Origin: UBA2882 sp045542735
GTDB lineage: Bacteria; Bacillota; Clostridia; Lachnospirales; Lachnospiraceae
Assembly: GCA_045542735.1 (NCBI GenBank)
Contig: JAZQLQ010000015.1
Location: 159,794-223,793 of the forward strand
Direction: 5' to 3'
Length of the DNA: 64,000 nt
Below, piece after piece: positions 1-6,970 of this stretch (positions are counted from its first letter, which is position 1; every line of letters begins with the position of its first letter). A program made the translations under genes and the position numbers. The notes beneath the pieces were generated by a model that saw nothing but the letters and a program-made list of their open reading frames with translations, was not told the origin of the DNA and did not search any database.

Positions 1-165
1 GGTGAAAAAATGCGGTTGCAAGGTTCTGTGGTCCGTACTGCAGAGGGAGAAAGAGACCGTCTGATTGTGGGATGCCAGATTGTAAAATGTGCAAATGATC
101 TGGAGACCTATGTTTCCTTCAAGCAAAGAGAAAATCTAAAGAGATTTGCAGACAAAAGAGAGTGA
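1..165 (+). CDS. C-terminal end of a probable PilZ-domain protein (partial)
   Basis: The open frame enters from the left edge and ends at a TGA at 163-165, leaving 54 residues. The text runs from a GSVVRT strand through LIVGCQIVKC to YVSFKQRENLKRF. This resembles the end of YcgR/PilZ-type c-di-GMP receptors, where a beta strand with a G-x-x-F/I pattern precedes a helix rich in Q, R and E. The diagnostic RxxxR and D/NxSxxG motifs would lie upstream of the window, so ligand binding cannot be judged. The stop overlaps a possible GTG start of the next gene, so the two may share a transcript. The family call is tentative; the reading frame is more certain. Confidence 0.45.
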   Translation, partial: GEKMRLQGSVVRTAEGERDRLIVGCQIVKCANDLETYVSFKQRENLKRFADKRE

Positions 166-173
166 CAAGTTAT

Positions 174-1061
174 ATGAAAACGAATTGGAAAAACCCCATA
201 TTGCTGGTGATTGCAGCAGCTATATGGGGCTTTGCATTTGCCTTCCAAAGTGTAGGCATGGATTATTTGGAGCCATTTACCTTTAATTGTGTCCGAAATG
301 TAATCGGTTCCTTGGTATTATTACCGGTCATCCTGATTATGGATAGACAAAAAAAGAAAGAAATACAAGGAGAACAGGATTCCAAACAACTCATCCTCGG
401 AGGGCTTTGTTGTGGTGTGATTCTGTTTATATCATCCGGTTCACAACAAATTGGCATTCAATATACTACTGTGGGAAAAGCGGGATTTATCACAGCATTA
501 TATATTGTGATTGTACCCTTGCTTGGTATGTTGTTAGGAAAGAAAAGCCGTCTGTTACTTTGGATTAGTGTCTTAATATCGGTTGTTGGTTTCTATTTCC
601 TGACCATGATTGGCGAATCTTCCTTTACCAAAGGCGATGCGTGGGTGCTTTTGTGTGCATTTGTATTTGCAGGACATATTCTTTGTGTGGATCATTTTGC
701 GCCGAAAGTAGATGGTGTCAAAATGTCCTGCATACAGTTTGCTGTTTGTGGTTTACTATCCGGGATTGCCATGTTTTTGACGGAGTCGCCGGCTATGGAG
801 AATATATTACGTGCAGCAGTACCGCTACTATATACCGGTGTGATGTCCAGCGGTGTGGCATATACTTTTCAGATTCTGGGACAAAAAAATTATAACCCCA
901 CCATTGCAGCATTGTTGATGAGTTTAGAATCGGTATTTGCTGTTTTAGGCGGATGGATAATTTTGAAACAGTCTTTATCTATTGCGGAGGCCTTTGGATG
1001 TTTGTTGATATTTGTCGGTATTATTCTGGCACAACTTCCTGAAAAGAAGGTTAATCCTTGA
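174..1061 (+). CDS. EamA/DMT-family transporter
   Basis: A 295-residue integral membrane protein with about ten hydrophobic segments arranged as two similar halves, the usual form of the drug/metabolite transporter (EamA) family. Its N-terminal AAIWGFAFAFQ and central GxxQxxGIQYTTVGKAGFI stretches are typical. The C-terminal half carries TGVMSSGVAYTFQ and ALLMSLESVFAVLGGW, the most conserved EamA segment, including the Pro/Glu-type helix near SLESVFA. It should export a small metabolite or amino acid across the cytoplasmic membrane; the substrate cannot be read from sequence. ATG at 174 is taken as the start; a GTG at 162 overlapping the upstream stop is in frame and also possible. It converges with the deacetylase gene, overlapping it by 11 bases. 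Confidence 0.88.
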   Translation: MKTNWKNPILLVIAAAIWGFAFAFQSVGMDYLEPFTFNCVRNVIGSLVLLPVILIMDRQKKKEIQGEQDSKQLILGGLCCGVILFISSGSQQIGIQYTTVGKAGFITALYIVIVPLLGMLLGKKSRLLLWISVLISVVGFYFLTMIGESSFTKGDAWVLLCAFVFAGHILCVDHFAPKVDGVKMSCIQFAVCGLLSGIAMFLTESPAMENILRAAVPLLYTGVMSSGVAYTFQILGQKNYNPTIAALLMSLESVFAVLGGWIILKQSLSIAEAFGCLLIFVGIILAQLPEKKVNP

Positions 1062-1794
1062 TTTGACGGCCTTCGGTATTCAAATGGTAGCCTTCTTTAT
1101 ATATCAGTTCAGACAGCGGTACAAAAGTATATCCCATTTCCTTTAGTCTGGTGATTAGTGTGTCCAGTGCTTCGGCAGTATATTTTGCACCGTTATGACA
1201 TAAAATAATGGAACCGTTTCCCAGGGCTTTATGATTGCATACACGCTCAACGATATCGTTGGCGCCGTAATCCTTCCAATCCAGACTATCCACATCCCAT
1301 TGAATGGTATAATAGCCAAGAGCGGTGGCGTTGGTGATGACATGGTTATCGTAGTCGCCATAGGGCGGACGGAACAAAAACATATCATATCCGGTCAGGT
1401 TTTTGACTTTATCATGGACTTTTCGTAACTCGTCTTTACATTGTTCATCTGTTAATTGTGACATATTCTTATGGTTTTCACTGTGGTTTCCAAGATCGTG
1501 TCCTGCGACTAAGATGGCTTTGACATCTTCGGGATAGTTTTCTACCCAGTCACCCGTCATAAAAAAAGTAACCTGTATTCCGTGCTTTTTTAGTATTTCA
1601 AGGATCTGGGCGGTATCTTCATTTCCCCAGGCTGCATCGAAGGTTAATGAGATTTTTTTCTCTTCGGTATCAACACAATAAATAGGGAGTTCTCTGCCGT
1701 TTACGGTATTACTAACGGTGATTTCGTCTGTTAATTTTGCTCCGATGGCAAGTGCACAGATTAAAAAAGCTATGAAAAGACAGGATTTTTTCAA
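1051..1794 (-). CDS. Polysaccharide deacetylase (CE4 family, PdaB-like)
   Basis: A 247-residue secreted or membrane-anchored carbohydrate esterase that should remove N-acetyl groups from a cell-wall glycan. After an N-terminal hydrophobic helix (residues 5-19) come the CE4 motifs in order: TFDAAWG (51-57), GNHSENH (102-108; two metal-ligand histidines), FRPPYGDYD (141-149), the WDVDSLDW block (166-173) and LCHNG (199-202). In motif 1 the second Asp of the classical TFDDG is Ala, as I recall for sporulation-associated PdaB-like members. I chose a TTG start at 1794 because GTGAGG lies nine bases upstream and the resulting protein begins with a proper signal-anchor (KKSCLFIAF). A longer frame to 1932 has a non-signal-like leader. 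The exact subfamily is uncertain. Confidence 0.85.
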   Translation of the reverse strand: MKKSCLFIAFLICALAIGAKLTDEITVSNTVNGRELPIYCVDTEEKKISLTFDAAWGNEDTAQILEILKKHGIQVTFFMTGDWVENYPEDVKAILVAGHDLGNHSENHKNMSQLTDEQCKDELRKVHDKVKNLTGYDMFLFRPPYGDYDNHVITNATALGYYTIQWDVDSLDWKDYGANDIVERVCNHKALGNGSIILCHNGAKYTAEALDTLITRLKEMGYTFVPLSELIYKEGYHLNTEGRQIKD

Positions 1795-1904
1795 GATGAA
1801 AATCCTCACAATTATGTTCTTATCTAAAATATATGCATCCAAACAGTGTTCATGCGAAGAAAGTGTGAATTTTTGCGCTTCGGGTTTTCTTTTGGACGGG
1901 CTTG

Positions 1905-1913
1905 TGCTATAAT
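1905..1913 (+). promoter_or_regulatory. Extended -10 promoter for the 42-residue peptide gene
   Basis: TGC directly precedes a perfect TATAAT (1908-1913), giving an extended -10 element. No good -35 is present at 17 bp. Initiation would fall near 1920, about 28 bases before the small ORF start. The same TGTGCTATAAT string occurs upstream of the gene at 62197. Confidence 0.6.
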
Positions 1914-1947
1914 CGGATAAGAGAAAAAGCAAAGGGGTAGTAGTACT

Positions 1948-2076
1948 ATGGCAATGTTCGGAATGTTGGGTATTTTAGCATTAATCTTATTTGTAGTAAT
2001 TGTTGTGGTGGTAATTGTGGCATCTGTATCTGCCAGCGCATCTGCAGCGATTGCTGATGATGATAATGAAGAATAA
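1948..2076 (+). CDS. Small membrane peptide, 42 residues, unknown function
   Basis: This short frame has an AAAGGGG ribosome binding site about 12 bases before the ATG and an extended -10 promoter at 1905-1913. The peptide starts MAMFGMLGIL and continues as one strongly hydrophobic stretch rich in Val and Ile (residues 7-26). A Ser/Ala-rich segment follows, then an acidic tail DDDNEE. It would span the membrane once with the acidic tail on one face. It has its own promoter before it and a structured terminator-like element after it (2092-2147). I do not recognise a family. It could be a small regulatory membrane protein or a toxin-like peptide; there is no evidence to choose. Codon use is biased to GTN/GCN, consistent with real translation. 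Confidence 0.6.
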   Translation: MAMFGMLGILALILFVVIVVVVIVASVSASASAAIADDDNEE

Positions 2077-2091
2077 ATGAGAGTAAGTAGA

Positions 2092-2147
2092 GGCTTTTGC
2101 AAAGAGAAATCCGTGTGATTGCACGGGTTTTATTGCGGAAGCCTTTT
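2092..2147 (+). terminator. Two-tier terminator or leader structure
   Basis: The outer arms GGCTTTTGCA (2092-2101) and TGCGGAAGCC (2134-2143) pair over ten positions if two G-U pairs are allowed, and TTTT follows. Nested inside is a smaller stem CCGTG/CACGG (2111-2115 and 2122-2126), also followed by TTTT. The structure can end the small-peptide transcript or attenuate read-through into the MBOAT gene, whose ribosome binding site starts about 12 bases later. Confidence 0.6.
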
Positions 2148-2175
2148 GTATGCAGAAAAGGAGAGAATTTGTAAC

Positions 2176-3525
2176 ATGCAATTTACATCTATGGCATTTG
2201 CCGTATTTGTGCTCATTGTATTCTTGGTATACTGGGCAGTTCCAAATAAATATCGAATGCCTTTGTTATTGCTGGTAAGCTATGGGTTTTACATGACTTT
2301 TTCTCCCGGGTATGTGTTGTTATTGCTGGCATCGTCTTTATTGACTTATGCAATGGGGGTGAGATGTAACAAAACAATAATAACAACGGGTGTTATCTTG
2401 CAGGTTGCCTTGTTAATGTTTTTTAAATATGCAGGGTTTATTCCCGGTATACAAGAAAATCTTGTGGTTCCTGTAGGAATTTCCTTTTATACATTTAAGG
2501 CCATTAGTTACATGGTAGATGTGTATCGGGGGAAGGTTGAGGCGGAAAAACAGGTTGTGCCGCTATTGTTGTATTTGGCGTTTTTTCCGGATATTGTATC
2601 CGGTCCCATCAATCGTGTACAGGTTCTGATGCCGCAATTAAAGGCAGAGAAGACGTTTGAGTATCAAAATGCAGTATACGGAATGCGTTTGATTTTACTG
2701 GGATTGTTCAAGAAGTTGTTGATTGCCAATACGTTGGCCCGTTATGTGGACCAAGTTTTTGCACTCCATGAAGCCTATATGGGCATTACGTATTTCTTTG
2801 TGATGATATTTTATACCATTCAGATATATTGTGATTTTTCCGGGTATTCGGATATGGCTATCGGTATTGCACGTTTGTTTGGTATTACCTCAATGGAGAA
2901 CTTTAAGGCACCGTATTTGGCGGCCAATATCAAAGAGTTTTGGGATCGGTGGCATATTACATTATCTACATGGTTGAGAGATTATGTGTACTTTCCTTTG
3001 GGAGGTAGCAAAAAAGGAAAAGTTAAAACGTATATTAATTTAATGGCTACTTTTTTGGTCAGCGGAATATGGCATGGAGCGAATCTGACGTTCTTTGTAT
3101 GGGGATTCTTGCATGGTGTATATCAGGTGATTTATCGTTTTTATAAACAGCATTGCAAATGGAAGATGCCAAGAATAGTGGGTGTTATTATAACCTTTGT
3201 GGCAGTTAGTTTTGCGTGGTTGTTTTTCCGTGCAGAAACTGTATATGATGCGGTATATATGATCCGTTACATGGCTTACAATATCGATCCCTTATTGGCA
3301 TATCATAAAATGGGAATGGTACAAAGAGATTTTTGGATGTTGTTGCTGGCGATGGGAATGCTTTTTGCTTATGATGCAGCATCTTTAAAGAGAGATGTGA
3401 TTGCTGAAATGGATCGTATAAAACCTGCATTGCGCTGGACGATTTATTTGGTATTGTCTGCGGTGATATTGGCATTTCATCTTCACAATGGAGTCAGTCA
3501 ACAGTTTATCTATTTCCAGTTCTAA
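2176..3525 (+). CDS. MBOAT-family membrane O-acyltransferase (AlgI/DltB-like)
   Basis: A 449-residue polytopic membrane protein of the MBOAT superfamily. It should pass an acyl group, usually acetyl, across the membrane to a cell-surface polysaccharide. Family marks are WDRWHITLSTWLRDYVYFPLGG followed by SGIWHGANLTFF. The catalytic histidine is H300 within WHGA, and the first motif also has the conserved His of RWH. About ten to twelve hydrophobic segments fill the rest. I placed the start at ATG 2176, with GGAGAG upstream, rather than at 2119, because the 2119 start would lie inside the hairpin structure. The next gene, 26 bases on, is an SGNH-like protein, the usual partner that completes transfer outside the membrane. 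The acceptor polymer is not known. Confidence 0.92.
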   Translation: MQFTSMAFAVFVLIVFLVYWAVPNKYRMPLLLLVSYGFYMTFSPGYVLLLLASSLLTYAMGVRCNKTIITTGVILQVALLMFFKYAGFIPGIQENLVVPVGISFYTFKAISYMVDVYRGKVEAEKQVVPLLLYLAFFPDIVSGPINRVQVLMPQLKAEKTFEYQNAVYGMRLILLGLFKKLLIANTLARYVDQVFALHEAYMGITYFFVMIFYTIQIYCDFSGYSDMAIGIARLFGITSMENFKAPYLAANIKEFWDRWHITLSTWLRDYVYFPLGGSKKGKVKTYINLMATFLVSGIWHGANLTFFVWGFLHGVYQVIYRFYKQHCKWKMPRIVGVIITFVAVSFAWLFFRAETVYDAVYMIRYMAYNIDPLLAYHKMGMVQRDFWMLLLAMGMLFAYDAASLKRDVIAEMDRIKPALRWTIYLVLSAVILAFHLHNGVSQQFIYFQF

Positions 3526-3551
3526 ATCAAGGGTTTGGGTAAGGAGACGGA

Positions 3552-4592
3552 ATGAAAAAGTTTATAACGAAGTTAGCGCTGTTTTTGGTGCTGTTGGCAT
3601 TGTTGGTCATTCCGTTCAACATATGGGCGGATCCGTATAATGTTTTTCATGCCGCGAGTATCAGAGATAATGGCGTAGAACCTAACAAAAACTATATAAA
3701 AACAAAGTATGTGCTGGAACATAAGGATGCGTATGATTCCTATTTATTTGGTTCATCCAGAGCAGGATTTATAGATGTATCTAAGCTTCCGGATGGTAAT
3801 TGGTACAATTTATCTTATTCAGAGGGGCTACCGAAGGAACAGTATGAGACTTTGAAGACTTTGATTGAACAGGGAGAAATACCGAAGCAGGTGTATTTGA
3901 GTGTGGATAATATTTCCTTTTTGGTAGATCCGGCCTGTCATGACGGAGAATTATATCGTCAGGCGTTTCCCTACAATGGAAGTGTAGCGGATAAAATTGG
4001 GTTTTACACATCCTATTTAGATACCATTACCACTATGGAAGCTCTTTCGGTGGTGGAAGGCTACGAAGGTGATACACAGGATTTACGAGAGCGGATGTAT
4101 TCCACCGGATGCGAAAACTTAAATCTTGACATAACTTTTGACGCGAATCGTACAGAGGCATACTGGGCTGATTATTATAGCCCCCGTGTGGATGAGGCTA
4201 TTGCGGATATTGCTTTGATTGTAGAATTGTGTCAAGCTTATGACATTGAATTAACGGTTTTTACCAATCCTTTATATATATCCACATATGAGCGTTCGGT
4301 TCGCAAAGGTTATTTGGAGTTTTTAGAAAAACTGGTACAAATTACACCCTATTATAATTTTAGCGGATACAATCGCATTACAATGAATAACGAATATTAT
4401 TTTGAAACCAGTCATTTTACTCCGGAGGCCGGAGATATTATGATGGATATCATAGAGAATGGAAGTACCGAAGAAGAAATGCTGGGACAAGGATTTGGTT
4501 GGTATGTGACGAAAGAAAGTTTTGATGGTTTTCGGGAGATTATCTACCATCAGGTCTATGTAACCGGGGTTTTGGAATATACCGGAGACTAA
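3552..4592 (+). CDS. SGNH-like extracellular protein, probable partner of the MBOAT acyltransferase
   Basis: A 346-residue protein with an N-terminal signal-anchor (about residues 5-22) and an extracellular domain. SYLFGSSRAGF resembles the GxS nucleophile block of SGNH/AlgX-like or DltD-like proteins. Near the C-terminus FETSHFTPEAG provides a candidate catalytic His, as in the D/E-x-x-H block of that fold. Standing directly after the MBOAT gene, it should take the acetyl group and place it on the surface polysaccharide. A GGAGACGG ribosome binding site lies just before ATG 3552. Family assignment rests on these two blocks and the gene pairing, since overall similarity to AlgJ/AlgX is weak to the eye. 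Confidence 0.7.
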   Translation: MKKFITKLALFLVLLALLVIPFNIWADPYNVFHAASIRDNGVEPNKNYIKTKYVLEHKDAYDSYLFGSSRAGFIDVSKLPDGNWYNLSYSEGLPKEQYETLKTLIEQGEIPKQVYLSVDNISFLVDPACHDGELYRQAFPYNGSVADKIGFYTSYLDTITTMEALSVVEGYEGDTQDLRERMYSTGCENLNLDITFDANRTEAYWADYYSPRVDEAIADIALIVELCQAYDIELTVFTNPLYISTYERSVRKGYLEFLEKLVQITPYYNFSGYNRITMNNEYYFETSHFTPEAGDIMMDIIENGSTEEEMLGQGFGWYVTKESFDGFREIIYHQVYVTGVLEYTGD

Positions 4593-4650
4593 GTAAGAAA
4601 AAGATTTTTTCGTCATATTTCACAAAAATATAAAAGTTATGGAGTGGCAC

Positions 4651-4680
4651 TGGACAACTGTTCCGGTGCCATGTTATATT
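4651..4680 (+). promoter_or_regulatory. Promoter for the Ig-like membrane protein gene
   Basis: TGGACA (4651-4656) and TATATT (4675-4680) are separated by 18 bp. The -35 lies inside a nine-pair hairpin, GGCACTGGA with TCCGGTGCC (4646-4670), which may also serve as the terminator-like end of the acyltransferase transcript. Confidence 0.55.
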
Positions 4681-4689
4681 TTCTGCACG

Positions 4690-4769
4690 AGCAACGGAGT
4701 ATCGTCAAGCCGTTTGCTTCTTTATCATTGACCGGAGATTCCGGATCTTGGGCAGTTCGCCCGTTTTTT
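4690..4769 (+). promoter_or_regulatory. Structured leader RNA ending in an intrinsic terminator
   Basis: Between the promoter and the next gene lie three successive hairpins: an imperfect GAGCAACGG/CCGTTTGCTTC stem, a CCGGA/TCCGG stem, and GGGC/GCCC (4750-4753 and 4759-4762) followed by GTTTTTTC. The last is an intrinsic terminator placed about 97 bases before the start codon. This order is what an attenuator or riboswitch would show. I do not recognise the aptamer; it lacks the conserved cores of c-di-GMP, TPP, SAM or fluoride classes. Confidence 0.5.
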
Positions 4770-4865
4770 CACATGTTATCAAAAAGAAAAGAGTTGATGC
4801 CTATGATTGCTTGCGCGTAGTCTGCGTGAATCAATTGTTTTATGTATAAAAAGGAGAAGGAAATC

Positions 4866-6902
4866 ATGAAAAAAATATATATCCGTCGCTTATATAGGAT
4901 GGCGTTTGGTGTATGTATCAGTATTGCTTTGATTGTAGCAACACTTTTTAGCCGAGCACTTAGTGTCCATGCATATATTTTTGCGACGACTTGTGCTACC
5001 CGTATGGGTACTGTTAGTATTGTGCCCGTCAAAGGAGCAAAAACAGCTAATGGATATTACAATTTGGGTGGATATCAGGTGACTTACACGATACAGAAGG
5101 ATTCTTGGGTGGCTTATTATGAATTGCTTACAGGTGGCTTTTATATCGGAAATAATTTAAATACAACCGGCGGATGTCAGTTTGGATACCAAAATGGAAG
5201 CGGAGTAGTATATGAAGCCGGAGCGGTTCAACTGGGAAGCATCACGGATGGAAAACTGGTTGCAGAGGCTGATGTGATCAATAATCAGGTGACGTGTACC
5301 TTTACAGTGAGTAGTCTTTCGGAATTACCAACCTATATTGCATATGCCTATGAACCAGCACCGAGTGCTTATTTACATTTGACAAATGAATATGGTGACA
5401 AATATCATGTTTGGCATTATCAGTCTTTAGCAGGAGCTTCGGTATCCAATGTGTCTCAAATTGATGCGGATGCACCTACATTACAGCTAAGTACAGAGCC
5501 CGTTGGTGATGCAGTTATAACAAATGGTAAAACTTGGGCAAAGGAAATGAATGTAGTTGCCATAGCAAAGGATGTGAAGTCCGGTGCACAAGGAATTTAT
5601 GTATATCAAAATGGAAAAAAAGTGGGACAATATCAAAATACAGTACAATCGGCAACGTATCAGACAACTCATACAGTCACAGAAAACGGGACATATGAGG
5701 TTATGGCCTATGACAGACTAAACAATCGAAGCGGAAAAATAGCGATTGCTATAGAGGGCATTGATACAACGGCACCAATCATTGAAAAAATGGAGAAGGA
5801 TGAGGCGGAGTTTTGTTTGTTGAATAAAATAACAAGTGTATCAAATGATGGGCAATCGGGATTGGCAGAGTTGGCATATTCATGGAACGGTGGAGAATGG
5901 ACAGATTCCGCGGAATATGATGCAACAGAAAACGGAGTCTATGAATTGCGGGTAAGAGATGCATTGGGAAACGAAGCTGCAAGTAGTATTGAGGTTACCA
6001 ATATTGATAATATACCACCTGTTATCAGAAACATTAAAGAGAATAAGACTGCAGACGGAAAGGTAAAGGTGGAAGTCGATGCTGTTGATAATGCGGGCGG
6101 GTGCGGCTTACATGAAAGTGCGTATTCTTTTGACGGCGGAAAAACCTGGCAGACACAGTCTTACCGATATGTGGAGAAAAACGGAGTATACCGGATTTGT
6201 GTCCGGGATGTGCTGGAATCCAAGGCAGATACGGAGTTTGAGGTTAAGACAGTGACAAATACAGAAGAAACTGATGAACCAATAACACCTGATATTCCTC
6301 AAAAGCCTAAGGAACCGGAGTCTCCAGACACTCCAAACACACCCAATAATCCGTCTGTAGATGATATTACCGATGAACCGGAAGAGGTTGTTGTAAATGA
6401 TGAACCGGTTGATGGAGATGCTGATACCTATAATGTATTACATCTTCCCAGATTGGAACGGAAAAGTACAACCGTTCAGGTAGAAGAAAAACTGACTGAG
6501 CCGGAGGCAAAGGCACCGGGGACGATTATCAATATGCAGCCAATCCGGCAAAATCCTGTGCAAAAAGTGGCATTAGCAGTTTTGATCAGTGCTTTTGTCA
6601 TGGGCGTATTGGGGTTAGGATTATATTTATGGCTGTTTTATCTGCAGCGCAGTTGTGTGTTGTATGGCGTGGATGATAAACAGGACAAAATACGTATATG
6701 CAGATTGCCGGTGCGACGTTATGATACGGAGTGGCAGGTAAAAGTGCCGGATGACCGCTTGGGAGACCATGGCACCGGAAAATATGTGCTGGTATTTCAT
6801 CCGTCCTTTGTAAAAGAAGAAATGCCTGCATCGGTGATTATCCTGATTGCAGAAAGAACTATACGTGAAATATTGGATCAAGAGGTTACATTTTGCATTT
6901 AA
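4866..6902 (+). CDS. Large surface protein with Ig-like repeats and a C-terminal membrane anchor
   Basis: 678 residues from ATG 4866, chosen because AAAAGGAGAAGG sits just upstream; an earlier ATG at 4842 would place that site inside the gene. An N-terminal signal segment ending near VHAYIF is followed by a beta-rich extracellular region. This includes at least two Ig-like repeats, each opening with a D-x-x-x-P-x-I motif (DTTAPII, DNIPPVI) and holding a W-x-x-G/T-G-G pattern. A Pro/Thr/Asp/Glu-rich linker, a transmembrane helix (near VALAVLISAFVMGVLGLGL) and a cytoplasmic tail of about 80 residues complete it. It probably displays a sensing or adhesive module and may signal inward. No catalytic motif is visible. 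A structured leader with a terminator precedes the gene. Confidence 0.75.
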   Translation: MKKIYIRRLYRMAFGVCISIALIVATLFSRALSVHAYIFATTCATRMGTVSIVPVKGAKTANGYYNLGGYQVTYTIQKDSWVAYYELLTGGFYIGNNLNTTGGCQFGYQNGSGVVYEAGAVQLGSITDGKLVAEADVINNQVTCTFTVSSLSELPTYIAYAYEPAPSAYLHLTNEYGDKYHVWHYQSLAGASVSNVSQIDADAPTLQLSTEPVGDAVITNGKTWAKEMNVVAIAKDVKSGAQGIYVYQNGKKVGQYQNTVQSATYQTTHTVTENGTYEVMAYDRLNNRSGKIAIAIEGIDTTAPIIEKMEKDEAEFCLLNKITSVSNDGQSGLAELAYSWNGGEWTDSAEYDATENGVYELRVRDALGNEAASSIEVTNIDNIPPVIRNIKENKTADGKVKVEVDAVDNAGGCGLHESAYSFDGGKTWQTQSYRYVEKNGVYRICVRDVLESKADTEFEVKTVTNTEETDEPITPDIPQKPKEPESPDTPNTPNNPSVDDITDEPEEVVVNDEPVDGDADTYNVLHLPRLERKSTTVQVEEKLTEPEAKAPGTIINMQPIRQNPVQKVALAVLISAFVMGVLGLGLYLWLFYLQRSCVLYGVDDKQDKIRICRLPVRRYDTEWQVKVPDDRLGDHGTGKYVLVFHPSFVKEEMPASVIILIAERTIREILDQEVTFCI

Positions 6903-6909
6903 TCATTGA

Positions 6910-6938
6910 TTGAACATGTGAAAATCCCGTGGTATAAT
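6910..6938 (+). promoter_or_regulatory. Promoter for the GT-C-like gene
   Basis: TTGAAC (6910-6915), a 17-bp spacer and a perfect TATAAT (6933-6938). It starts inside the tail of the intergenic gap, so the GT-C gene has its own transcript start near 6945. Confidence 0.75.
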
Positions 6939-6970
6939 ACACCCATGAAAAAATGGAAGGTAGCGTTGTG

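Noticed and set aside
4681..4769. c-di-GMP (GEMM) riboswitch
   Set aside because: The position and target type fit, but the conserved GEMM core and tetraloop/receptor elements are not found.
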